A DNA stretch of 45,740 bases. It comes from a bacterium. GTDB lineage: Bacteria; Patescibacteriota; Minisyncoccia; UBA6257; JAGOQP01. Where the stretch lies: contig JAJYXK010000013.1 in the NCBI GenBank assembly GCA_021801825.1, positions 1 through 45,740 of the forward strand. The letters are read 5' to 3'. The notes under the pieces were generated by a model. The model saw only the letters and a list, made by a program, of their open reading frames with translations, had not been told where the DNA came from and did no database searches. The position numbers and the translations under genes are program-made. Of the stretch, positions 9,413 through 18,235 are shown piece by piece (positions within the stretch are counted from its first letter, which is position 1; the number at the start of each line of letters is the position of its first letter).

Positions 9413-9936
9413 TTGTTTTTCAAAAAATCTATTATGGCCTTTACGAACGGTGCAAGATCTCGTGGGTGTCTGGATGTTATGATATTTTTATCTACTACCA
9501 CTGGTTCATCTTGATATATTGCCCCTGCATTTTGTAGGTCATCTATTATGGCGCGATAACACGTTGCGACTTTTCCTTTCATGATTTTTGCAGAAATAGG
9601 AATCCATACTCCGTGACAAATTGCTGCCACTAGCTTGTTTTTGTTGTACATATCCATAACAAAGTTTAAAACATCCCTGTTCATCCTAAGTCTATCTGGG
9701 CCCTCATTTCCTCCTGGGATAACAACACAGTCAAAATCATTTTCTTTGAGATCTTCTAGCTTTATGGTCCCTTGCATAGGAAATCCAAATTTCCCAAAAG
9801 CTGTCTTCTTCTGATCCGTTGCTATTTCGATTGAAATATTTTCTTCCTCTTGTAGCCTATAGAAAGGATAAATAGCTTCTTCGTCTCTGAAATCTGTTTC
9901 TAGTAAGATAACTATTCTTTTTGTTGTGTTGTTCAT
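9409..9936 (-). CDS. DJ-1/PfpI family protein
   Basis: DCVVIPGGNEGPDRLR...KLVAAICHGVWIPISAKIMKGKVATCY (nucleophile elbow AICHG). Confidence 0.85.
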   Translation of the reverse strand: MNNTTKRIVILLETDFRDEEAIYPFYRLQEEENISIEIATDQKKTAFGKFGFPMQGTIKLEDLKENDFDCVVIPGGNEGPDRLRMNRDVLNFVMDMYNKNKLVAAICHGVWIPISAKIMKGKVATCYRAIIDDLQNAGAIYQDEPVVVDKNIITSRHPRDLAPFVKAIIDFLKNK

Positions 9937-10778
9937 GTTTTTTGTTTTATTGTTGAATTATGTTTTGTAGTAATCCCATTTCTTTTCAAATATTTAATAC
10001 CGGCATTATCTCCATAAGGAAAAAGATAAGAGACTTTTTTAATTGAGGATTTGGCAATTGCTTTTGCGCACATCAAGCAGGGGGGTATTAAAATATGCAT
10101 AGTACATTTATCTAGATTTAATTTCTTCTTTCTAATTTCCTCTAGTAATAGAATTTCAGCATGTTCTTCGCTAGCTGAATTTTTTGACTCTGCAATAATT
10201 TTACCATCTTTGTCTTCCAGCACGGCTGTTATCTTTGAATGTAGCCCATTACTTAGAATTGTATTTTTAAGTAATCTTTTTGAAATTTCATCTTGCTTCT
10301 GTTTCGTGTTGATTGAGTATAGTTTTTGGCGATTAAGAAAATCAGACAAACGAAAAGGGGCGTATTTAATGTCTAATTTTTTGTACGTTTTTTTTATCTC
10401 TTCTCCAAGTTTTTTTCTGTAGGTTATATTATCATTTTGGAACGCGATTGTTTTTGGTTTTATTTTTTTTATACACTCGGTGTCGTGTGCCGTTTTATTT
10501 TCAATTAACACATAGTCTACAAAATTTAGTGATGAAATAATTTGAGCACGAGTACTATGTGTGGCCGAAAGTGGACTAGTAAAACCCCTTCTCTGTAAAA
10601 CCATCTTATCTCGCTGAACAATCACAATGAGTGGGCGTCCTTGTTTTGATGCCCACTTTAACAATCTAAAGTAGTATTCATTAAAAGGATCAAAAGATCC
10701 ACTAATTAGAGTTGCTGAATTCTGTTTTACCAGAGACGGAATCTCTTTTAGTGTGTAAATCTTATTTTTTTCACACAT
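9933..10778 (-). CDS. Cytidylyltransferase-like domain fused to CMP/dCMP deaminase-like domain
   Basis: N-term LISGSFDPFNEYYFRLLKWASKQ...; C-term EEHAEILLLEEI...ILIPPCLMCAKAIAKSSIKKVSYLFPYGD (HAE + PCxxC). Confidence 0.75.
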   Translation of the reverse strand: MCEKNKIYTLKEIPSLVKQNSATLISGSFDPFNEYYFRLLKWASKQGRPLIVIVQRDKMVLQRRGFTSPLSATHSTRAQIISSLNFVDYVLIENKTAHDTECIKKIKPKTIAFQNDNITYRKKLGEEIKKTYKKLDIKYAPFRLSDFLNRQKLYSINTKQKQDEISKRLLKNTILSNGLHSKITAVLEDKDGKIIAESKNSASEEHAEILLLEEIRKKKLNLDKCTMHILIPPCLMCAKAIAKSSIKKVSYLFPYGDNAGIKYLKRNGITTKHNSTIKQKT

Positions 10779-10803
10779 TTTTATCTTGTTTATCTTGCCG
10801 TGT

Positions 10804-10809
10804 ATTATA
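10804..10809 (-). promoter_or_regulatory. Candidate -10 box (TATAAT) for minus-strand five-gene cassette
   Basis: attata on + = TATAAT on -, about 30 nt upstream of the 10778 start; -35 is weak. Confidence 0.4.
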
Positions 10810-10894
10810 TCACGTTGCTAAGTTGATGAAAATGAACTCCTTAAAGCCATTGGGTTGTGTAGATATTAGTCATTTGTCTCTATATAAATGGTCT

Positions 10895-11005
10895 TGTGGG
10901 GGAGACAACTCCGGGATTGTAGAATAGTAAATATAGAAAATAGAAATTCAAAACCCCCGAGAGGGGGTTTTGTTAAATCAAACTCTTTAAACTTTTATCT
11001 TTATA
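10895..11005 (+). repeat. Direct repeat copy B (remnant PKD gene 3' end + terminator)
   Basis: Encodes ...GETTPGL* in the same context as PKD gene end; terminator caaaacccccgagagggggttttg at about 10949-10972. Confidence 0.85.
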
Positions 11006-11020
11006 TTTTATACTGATTGT

Positions 11021-11482
11021 ATGGTTATATATATTGGCTCAGATCATCGTGGTTTTACTTTAAAAGAGGGACTAGTGTCGTATCTTAAAGGTGTTGGATA
11101 TGAGGTTGTGGATTGTGGTAACACTGAACATAATGAACAAGATGATTATGTTGATTTTGCGAGCGCGGTAGCGCGTCATATCAGTAGAGATCCCAACCAA
11201 CGGGGGATTGTGTTGTGTGGATCGGGAGTTGGGGTTTCTATCGTGGCGAATAAATTTTCCAACGTGCGTTGTTCACTTTGTTTTTCTTCTGATCAGGCTA
11301 TCGCGGCGCGACATGATGATGATGCAAATGTAATCGCGATTCCTGCGGATTTTATTTTGGGAGACGCGGCGAAAAAAATGATTGCGGTGTGGTTGCAAAC
11401 GCCTTTTAACGGTGGGGATGCCTATGTGCGTCGTTTGCAGAAAATCAGCGAGGTGGAATATGAGGTAAAAGAAAAAATGTAA
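11021..11482 (+). CDS. rpiB: Ribose-5-phosphate isomerase B
   Basis: IYIGSDHRGFTLKE...GIVLCGSGVGVSIVANKFSNVRCSLC...ARHDDDANVIAIPA. Confidence 0.9.
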   Translation: MVIYIGSDHRGFTLKEGLVSYLKGVGYEVVDCGNTEHNEQDDYVDFASAVARHISRDPNQRGIVLCGSGVGVSIVANKFSNVRCSLCFSSDQAIAARHDDDANVIAIPADFILGDAAKKMIAVWLQTPFNGGDAYVRRLQKISEVEYEVKEKM

Positions 11483-11496
11483 TTGTTCGTTTTGTT

Positions 11497-12081
11497 ATGC
11501 TCAATCATAAAGGGAAGAGGTTGTGTATTACGGGCATTCCAGCTTCAGGAAAATCTTATTTAGCAAAAAAACTCGCAGTTGATACTGGGGGAATCTTTGT
11601 ATCTTTTGATGATTTAAGAGAGGGTCTTACTCATGATTTTGTTTATGGGAAATGGGTAAATTTTTATTATAATATTAGTGATGAGAGGGAGTATTATTTA
11701 GAAACCCCTCCTGATGTTCTATGGAAAGATATTGTTAGTCAGTCTGAGGGGCTTTGGCCTGTTTTTCTTGAACATATTCATTCTTATGTTAATGAGCCAC
11801 GCCCCGTTATCTTTGAGTGTGTTAATCTTTTACCACATCTTGTGGTACCGGATTGTGGTTTTCCTGAGATAGTGCTACTTGGTTCTTCTCAAAAGGAAAT
11901 TTTAGAGAGAAACAAAAAAGATCCGCGTTGGGGGAAGACTACTTTTTTACAAGAAATTGAGGCTAAGAACTTTTTTCTTGTTGAACGTCCACGATACAAA
12001 GAAGAGGGAGAGCTCTTTGGCGTCTTTATTTCTGATAATTTTGACGACGCATATTGTTTTGGGTTATCTGTCTTGAAATAA
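11497..12081 (+). CDS. P-loop kinase-like ATPase
   Basis: GKRLCITGIPASGKSYLAKKLA Walker A; FVSFDDLREG. Confidence 0.7.
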   Translation: MLNHKGKRLCITGIPASGKSYLAKKLAVDTGGIFVSFDDLREGLTHDFVYGKWVNFYYNISDEREYYLETPPDVLWKDIVSQSEGLWPVFLEHIHSYVNEPRPVIFECVNLLPHLVVPDCGFPEIVLLGSSQKEILERNKKDPRWGKTTFLQEIEAKNFFLVERPRYKEEGELFGVFISDNFDDAYCFGLSVLK

Positions 12082-12177
12082 TCAGAATTAATAAATATTA
12101 AGAAGGACCCCTGTATATAAAAGTGAATTTGATTCTAAACATTTCTACGCAACTCTTTTTGGTGTATACTGTTATAT

Positions 12178-12822
12178 ATGGAAGTTATTCCGGTTGTTAA
12201 TAGAGAAACTGTTTCTGATGCAAAACAGTGTTTAAAGATTCTTGAAAATTTTTCTTCTCGCGTCTCGCGAGTTCATTTTGATGTGGGCGTTCCACCGGTG
12301 TCTACTATTCGCATTCCGTTGTTTCCACAAGTGTTTGAGGCCTACAAAGACACATTTTCTTTTGAATTACATTGTATGGTTCCCGAAACACTTTTTTTCT
12401 CTAGGGCTCATCGCGCTCCCGGAGTCGCGCGAGTGTATTATCACCTAGATGAGATTCATGATGCTGAAAGATTTGAACGACAACTGCTTTCGTGGAGAAA
12501 ACAGGGAATTGATGTAGGGGTAGTGGTGCGTAGCTCTGATCTTCTTAAGAATATAGTGCTACCCAAAAGTGTGCGTAGTGTATTGGTACTCTCGGTTGTT
12601 CCGGGTCGCGCGGGACAGAAATTTCATACTCGCGCATGGAAAGTGATTTCGTTTTTGAAAGAGAAATACCCGCGTGTTATACTTACTGTTGATGGAGGAA
12701 TCACTCCTCCGATTGTCAAAAAACTTGCAAAACTGGGTGTCTCACGGGTTACCTCTGCAACGTATATTTGGGAAAGTAAAAAACCGGAGGAAGCGTACCG
12801 CAAGTTAGTAGAGAGTGATTAG
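12178..12822 (+). CDS. Ribulose-phosphate 3-epimerase-like protein
   Basis: RVHFDVGVPP, FELHCMV, VLVLSVVPGRAGQKFH, VILTVDGGITPPIVKKLAKLGVSRV. Confidence 0.8.
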   Translation: MEVIPVVNRETVSDAKQCLKILENFSSRVSRVHFDVGVPPVSTIRIPLFPQVFEAYKDTFSFELHCMVPETLFFSRAHRAPGVARVYYHLDEIHDAERFERQLLSWRKQGIDVGVVVRSSDLLKNIVLPKSVRSVLVLSVVPGRAGQKFHTRAWKVISFLKEKYPRVILTVDGGITPPIVKKLAKLGVSRVTSATYIWESKKPEEAYRKLVESD

Positions 12823-12890
12823 TCGCGAGTATCTAGTAGAAATTTTTACTCAGCCCTAACCCCTAAACCCTATTTACTCATATATTTACC

Positions 12891-13748
12891 ATGTATCTTT
12901 CTCACAAACACATTAAACAGTTATACGGCATAGCAAATCATCTGAGAGAAGATGTCATCACTATGCTTGAAAAGGCGGGTTCAGGGCATAGCGCGGGGTC
13001 ATTGGGTATGGCTGATATTTTTGCGGGGTTGTATTTTGGTGTATTAAACCATAATCCCAAAAAGCCACTATGGAGCGATCGCGATAGAGTGGTGCTTTCT
13101 AATGGTCATATTTGTCCGGTTCAATATGCCGCCTTAGCTCGCGCCGGATATTTTCCACTCAAAGAATTAGAAACTTTGCGCGATTTTAAATCTCGCTTAC
13201 AAGGACACCCACATCGGGAATCATTGCCAGGAATTGAAACTACTTCGGGTCCTTTAGGAAGTGGTCTTTCTCAGGGGATTGGTATTGCGCTTGCGGGACG
13301 TATGGATCACAAAAAGTATCAAACCTACGTGATTTTATCTGATGGAGAACATGACGAAGGACAAACCTGGGAGGCGGTTCTTCTCGCGGGAAAACTTAAG
13401 CTAAATTCTCTTACTGCAATTATTGATAGGAATAATATTCAGATAGATGGATTTACCGAAGATGTTTTACCACTTGGGTCATTGCATGAAAAATATGAAG
13501 CATTTGGATGGCATGTTATAGATGTTGATGGGCATAATATAGAAGACTTTATAAACGCCACCTATGAAGCAAAAGCTGTTTATGAAAAGCCGACCGCAAT
13601 TATTGCGCATACTATCCCGGGGAAAGGAGTCTCTTTTATGGAGCGCTCATACGCGTGGCATGGCGCGCCGCCATCAAAAGAACAAGCTCGCGCCGCCTTG
13701 CGAGAATTGCGTACACTTGGAGGAAAAATTAGAGGAGAGAATGAGTAA
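12891..13748 (+). CDS. Transketolase, N-terminal subunit
   Basis: GSGHSAGSLGMADI, GHPHRESLPGIETTSGPLGSGLSQGIGIALAGRM, LSDGEHDEGQTWEA, IDRNNIQIDG. Confidence 0.92.
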   Translation: MYLSHKHIKQLYGIANHLREDVITMLEKAGSGHSAGSLGMADIFAGLYFGVLNHNPKKPLWSDRDRVVLSNGHICPVQYAALARAGYFPLKELETLRDFKSRLQGHPHRESLPGIETTSGPLGSGLSQGIGIALAGRMDHKKYQTYVILSDGEHDEGQTWEAVLLAGKLKLNSLTAIIDRNNIQIDGFTEDVLPLGSLHEKYEAFGWHVIDVDGHNIEDFINATYEAKAVYEKPTAIIAHTIPGKGVSFMERSYAWHGAPPSKEQARAALRELRTLGGKIRGENE

Positions 13749-13826
13749 GTAAGTATTAAGTATTATGTAGGTAGTATGTATTAAGGAAAGAGAAGAACTA
13801 ATCATAAATCTAAATAAAATATAATT

Positions 13827-14150
13827 ATGGAATGGGTAAAAAAAGTTTATATATATTTGTTTTCTGCGGTGGGGTTGGTTTTGGTTGTTATTGGATCTGT
13901 GCAAATCATTAATGTTGCTCTCAAAACGTATGTGTTCACTCAGGCAGACATGGTGTACGTGTATCCGCAAATACAGCCAGTAAATCCTACTGATAAATTT
14001 ATCCAGCCGGATCCAAATGAACAGATTGCATATCAAGAAAAAACACGCACAAGTACTCGTCAACGAGATGTTGCGAATGCAATTGCTTTATTAATAGTTG
14101 GTACCCCACTGTTTCTTTTTCATTGGAAGCTTATTAGAAAGAACGGCTAA
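13827..14150 (+). CDS. Hypothetical protein with two predicted TM helices
   Basis: Hydrophobic N- and C-terminal segments; lies between the transketolase halves. Confidence 0.6.
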   Translation: MEWVKKVYIYLFSAVGLVLVVIGSVQIINVALKTYVFTQADMVYVYPQIQPVNPTDKFIQPDPNEQIAYQEKTRTSTRQRDVANAIALLIVGTPLFLFHWKLIRKNG

Positions 14151-14177
14151 TTTTATTAGATATTAGTTATTATTCAC

Positions 14178-15170
14178 ATGTTACACATTTCTCAAAATCT
14201 ATCTCATGACATTTTTTCAAAATCAGTTCCTACTGCGGCACTGCGCGATGGATATGGAGAAGGATTGCTTGAAGCAGGGCAAAATTCTCAGGTAGTTGTT
14301 CTTACCGCCGACGTTGAAGAATCAACTCGTACTCATACCTTTCATACATTATATCCTGATAGATTTATTGAGATGGGAGTGTCGGAACAAAATATGGCGA
14401 GTGTTGCCGCGGGACTTGCGGTTTCTGGGAAAATTCCCTATATCAATGCATATGCAGTGTTTTCTCCGGGAAGAAATTGGGAGCAAATTCGGACTACCAT
14501 TGCATATAATAACGCAAACGTAAAAATTGCAGGACATCATGCGGGTATTTCTACGGGTGCAGATGGCGCAACACATCAAGCAATTGAAGATGTGGCTTTG
14601 ATGCGTGCTATGCCGAATATGATGGTGCTTACACCCTGTGATGCGATTGAGGCGCGCAAGATGACGGTTCAGGCGGCGCTTATTAATAAACCTATATACA
14701 TACGATTACAACGCGAAAAAACTCCGATACTTACCACGAAAGAAACTCCTTGCACCATTGGAAAATCTGAAGTTTTTTGGATGCCTAAATCAAAGAAATA
14801 TTCAGTGGTTTTGTTTGCTATGGGTCCTATGGTGTATCAAGCATTGTTAGCTGCGCGAGAATTGGAAAAACTTAGTATTGCTGCAGTTGTGGTGCGTGTG
14901 GGAACCATTAAGCCGTTTGATGAAAAAACTACTATTGAATGGTTAAAGAAAGCGGGAGCAGCGGTTACTATTGAAGATCATACTATTTATGGAGGACTAG
15001 GTTCAGTTGTTTCTGAGGTTGCGGCGCGGTCATGTCCCACTCCTATTGAAATGGTTGGAGTCGCTGATGTTTTCGGACAATCGGGAACCGCACATCAGTT
15101 ATATAAAGCATATCACTTAGAGGTTGATGATATTGTACGAGCGGCAAAGAAAGCAATAAAACGTGTGTAA
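14178..15170 (+). CDS. Transketolase, C-terminal subunit
   Basis: VLTADVEEST...RFIEMGVSEQNMASVAAGLAVSGKIPYINAYAVF..., HHAGISTGADGATHQAIEDVALMRAMPNM. Confidence 0.92.
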   Translation: MLHISQNLSHDIFSKSVPTAALRDGYGEGLLEAGQNSQVVVLTADVEESTRTHTFHTLYPDRFIEMGVSEQNMASVAAGLAVSGKIPYINAYAVFSPGRNWEQIRTTIAYNNANVKIAGHHAGISTGADGATHQAIEDVALMRAMPNMMVLTPCDAIEARKMTVQAALINKPIYIRLQREKTPILTTKETPCTIGKSEVFWMPKSKKYSVVLFAMGPMVYQALLAARELEKLSIAAVVVRVGTIKPFDEKTTIEWLKKAGAAVTIEDHTIYGGLGSVVSEVAARSCPTPIEMVGVADVFGQSGTAHQLYKAYHLEVDDIVRAAKKAIKRV

Positions 15171-15175
15171 TTACT

Positions 15176-16174
15176 ATGGACATTCTTACTATCGGAACAG
15201 CTCTTGTTGATTATATTATACCCGTCTCCGTGAAGAGCTCTGGAAAGAAACTTACTTTTGAAAAAGGAAAAAAATATGAAATTCATCCTCCGGTGATGCG
15301 CGCAGGAGGCGGCGCTTTGAATGTGGCAGTTACGTGCGCGCGTGCAGGTAAACAAGTAATGCTGGCATCCGAGTGGGGTTCTGATGCCGCGGGTTCATTT
15401 CTAGAACGAAGCATACGAACTGAGGGAATTGTTCCTCGGATCACCATTTCTCAAAAACAACCCACGGGAACTTCTTTTGTGTTGGTTTCTCCTGATGGCG
15501 AGCGAACGGTGTTGGTTTCTCGAGGGGCATTAAATTCGTTTTCTCTTTCTGATATTCCCGCGCGAGATCTTCAAAGAATTTCGTGGGCATATATTGTTAC
15601 TGGATCGTGGTCTATTTCTACGATTGAAAAATTACTACGCTTGTTATCTCGAGCTGGTATATCTACGGTGGTAAGCCCCTCAGGACAGTTACTTACGCAT
15701 GATAAAAAATCTCTTGCGCCTATTTTTTCTCTTAGTGATGTGGTGATTATGAATCGTAGCGAGGCGGCATTAGTGACTGGAATTCGCGCAACGCAAACAA
15801 AAACATTATTTAAAGAGCTTGATAGCATGGTTCGTGGTATTGTGGTTATGACCGATAGTAGCAAAGGAGTAATGGTTTCTGATGGGTCTCGTATGTTTAG
15901 CGCGCCCGCGTTTGATGCCCATGTCGTTGATGAAACAGGAGCGGGTGATGCATTCGGAGGAGCTTTTATGATGGGGCTTATAGAATCTGGCGCTCGTTGT
16001 GGTAAGGGGGTGTGTAGTGAGGAGGAGATGATTTATGCGCTTCGCCGAGGTTCCGCGAACGCCGCATCTGTTATAGAACACATGGGGGCTACGGAGGGGA
16101 TTCTTACTAAAAAACAATTTTTGACTCAAAAAAGATGGCGCACGTACCCTGTTAAAATTATTCATTTGAATTAA
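15176..16174 (+). CDS. PfkB family carbohydrate kinase
   Basis: GGGALNVAVTCARAG...; DETGAGDAFGGAFMMGL (PfkB signature). Confidence 0.9.
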   Translation: MDILTIGTALVDYIIPVSVKSSGKKLTFEKGKKYEIHPPVMRAGGGALNVAVTCARAGKQVMLASEWGSDAAGSFLERSIRTEGIVPRITISQKQPTGTSFVLVSPDGERTVLVSRGALNSFSLSDIPARDLQRISWAYIVTGSWSISTIEKLLRLLSRAGISTVVSPSGQLLTHDKKSLAPIFSLSDVVIMNRSEAALVTGIRATQTKTLFKELDSMVRGIVVMTDSSKGVMVSDGSRMFSAPAFDAHVVDETGAGDAFGGAFMMGLIESGARCGKGVCSEEEMIYALRRGSANAASVIEHMGATEGILTKKQFLTQKRWRTYPVKIIHLN

Positions 16175-16185
16175 CTTATATTTTT

Positions 16186-16713
16186 ATGATTGTAGTATTT
16201 ACCGGAAATGGAAAAGGAAAAACTACTTCATGTTTAGGGCACATGATTCGTGCGGCGGGGCAGGGGAAACGAACACTCATGCTCCAATTTATTAAGGGTC
16301 CATGGATTTCCGGCGAGCATATTTTTCTTGATACGCATCCCCAGGTCAGAGATCATCTAGAAATTGTTCGTGGAGGAAAGGGGTTTGTAGGAATTTTAAA
16401 TGATCAACTACCATTTGCGACGCACCAACAAGCGGCGCAAAAGACATTACAGCGGGCTTTGCGAGCCGTGCGAACAAAGAAGTATGACCTCATTGTTTTG
16501 GACGAAGTTAATGTTGCGGTTTCATTAAAACTCATAAAGCCCTCTGAAGTTTTATCACTTATAAAACAAGTTCCCGCTGATAAAGTTATTATTTTAAGTG
16601 GTCGCTATGCTCCTGCAAGTTTTATTCGTGCGGCTGATTTAGTCACCGAAATGAAAGAAATAAAACATCCTTTTTCTAAAGGTAAAAAAGCGCGGGTTGG
16701 TTTTGAATTTTAG
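16186..16713 (+). CDS. CobO/BtuR-like corrinoid adenosyltransferase family ATPase
   Basis: MIVVFTGNGKGKTTSCLGHMIRAAGQGKRTLMLQFIKG...YDLIVLDEVNVA. Confidence 0.8.
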   Translation: MIVVFTGNGKGKTTSCLGHMIRAAGQGKRTLMLQFIKGPWISGEHIFLDTHPQVRDHLEIVRGGKGFVGILNDQLPFATHQQAAQKTLQRALRAVRTKKYDLIVLDEVNVAVSLKLIKPSEVLSLIKQVPADKVIILSGRYAPASFIRAADLVTEMKEIKHPFSKGKKARVGFEF

Positions 16714-16751
16714 GGTATAACTAGAGACTAAATACTAACGGCAAAAGACAT

Positions 16752-18218
16752 ATGCGTTTGTCTCAGATTTCTTTTTGGTTTTTTATATTATCAATGGTGG
16801 GCATGGGTGGTGTTGCAATTGGGATACCTATTTTGTATATAGCAAGTGTGGCGATTCTTATGGGAATCGTTTTTTCTTTTATTGGATTTTTTACCGACAC
16901 GCATATATGGATATGGAGAGGAATTGTGTGTCTCTTTGTTTTATGTGGCGCTGTGTATGCGCTTTGGTATACATCTCTGATCACTCGTGGGCCATCAGTT
17001 AGTTATTATAATGAACAAAATATTTCAGGACGTGTGATCTCATATCCTCGTATGTCTGATGCTACACAATCATTTTTGTTGAAAGTTTCTGAGAGTGTTG
17101 TTTCTACGCGCATTTCTTCTACCTATCGTGTTCGTTATGGAGACGCTATTTCACTACGTGGAGCCATAGAGCCGTTATCAAGCTCCACACAATATTTGGC
17201 TCGTGATGGCGCCATTGGGACTCTTTCATTCGGAACACTCATATCTATTACTCCGCCCACCTCATTTTCCTTACTAAGAACGTTATATGCGGTCCGTGAT
17301 GTGGTGGTGGGTGTTTTTAATAAAGTTTTTTTGCGAGATCAATCGGCGCTTGCTTCGGGATTATTATTGGGTCAGCAAAGCGCTTCGTTTTCCGGTGAAT
17401 TAAAGAATGATATGAAGCAGAGTGGAACAACACATCTTGTTGCGCTTTCGGGATATAACATATCAATTATTATTCAGGTACTGTATGGCATTGTGGGATT
17501 TTGGGTGTCGCGCAATAAATCTTTTCTTATAATGATTGTGGGAATTATTTTATTTGTGTGTATGACGGGAGCGGAGGCGTCGGTAGTGCGCGCCGCTTTC
17601 ATGAGTTCTTTACTGCTAATCGCCGAACGACTTTCTCGTATATACGATTTTGCTCAAGCAATGGCGGTGACCGCATGGATTATGGTTATACTGAATCCAC
17701 TCACGGCGCCGTTTAACATTGGTTTTGTATTATCGTTTGCTTCTTTGTGGGGGATGTCATACCTTGGTCCAATCTTTTTATCGTACCTTAATCGTATCCC
17801 TGTTTTATACACAACTCACTCAAAAAAATTGTATACCGTTATTGTGCAAACACTTTCTCAAACATTGGGGGCGCAGATTGCTGTTGCTCCATTGTTGATG
17901 GTGTGGTTTGGTGGAATTTCCATTTCTGGGGTTATAACAAATGTGGTGCTTCTTCCTTTAGTTCCCTTGGTAATGGGGCTTTCATCTTTTGTTGCGCTTG
18001 CGGGTTTTTTGTTTTTACCATTCGGATGGCTGGCGTCTTTTGTGGTAAGTCCGCTCCTTTCGTTTTTCTTGTGGGTGATTCATGTGGGAGCGCAGTTTGG
18101 ATTTGTCACACATACGATTTCATGGTGGGTTGTGGCACTTTGTTATATGGTGTTGTGGTGGATTGTGATACGATATAAAAAAATGTCTGTTTCTACTAGT
18201 ATGGCGTGCGCAGTGTAA
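16752..18218 (+). CDS. ComEC/Rec2 family DNA-uptake channel protein (membrane part)
   Basis: SALASGLLLGQQSASFSGELKNDMKQSGTTHLVALSGYNISIII, multiple TM helices. Confidence 0.88.
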   Translation: MRLSQISFWFFILSMVGMGGVAIGIPILYIASVAILMGIVFSFIGFFTDTHIWIWRGIVCLFVLCGAVYALWYTSLITRGPSVSYYNEQNISGRVISYPRMSDATQSFLLKVSESVVSTRISSTYRVRYGDAISLRGAIEPLSSSTQYLARDGAIGTLSFGTLISITPPTSFSLLRTLYAVRDVVVGVFNKVFLRDQSALASGLLLGQQSASFSGELKNDMKQSGTTHLVALSGYNISIIIQVLYGIVGFWVSRNKSFLIMIVGIILFVCMTGAEASVVRAAFMSSLLLIAERLSRIYDFAQAMAVTAWIMVILNPLTAPFNIGFVLSFASLWGMSYLGPIFLSYLNRIPVLYTTHSKKLYTVIVQTLSQTLGAQIAVAPLLMVWFGGISISGVITNVVLLPLVPLVMGLSSFVALAGFLFLPFGWLASFVVSPLLSFFLWVIHVGAQFGFVTHTISWWVVALCYMVLWWIVIRYKKMSVSTSMACAV

Positions 18219-18235
18219 ATAAAATATTTTTTACT

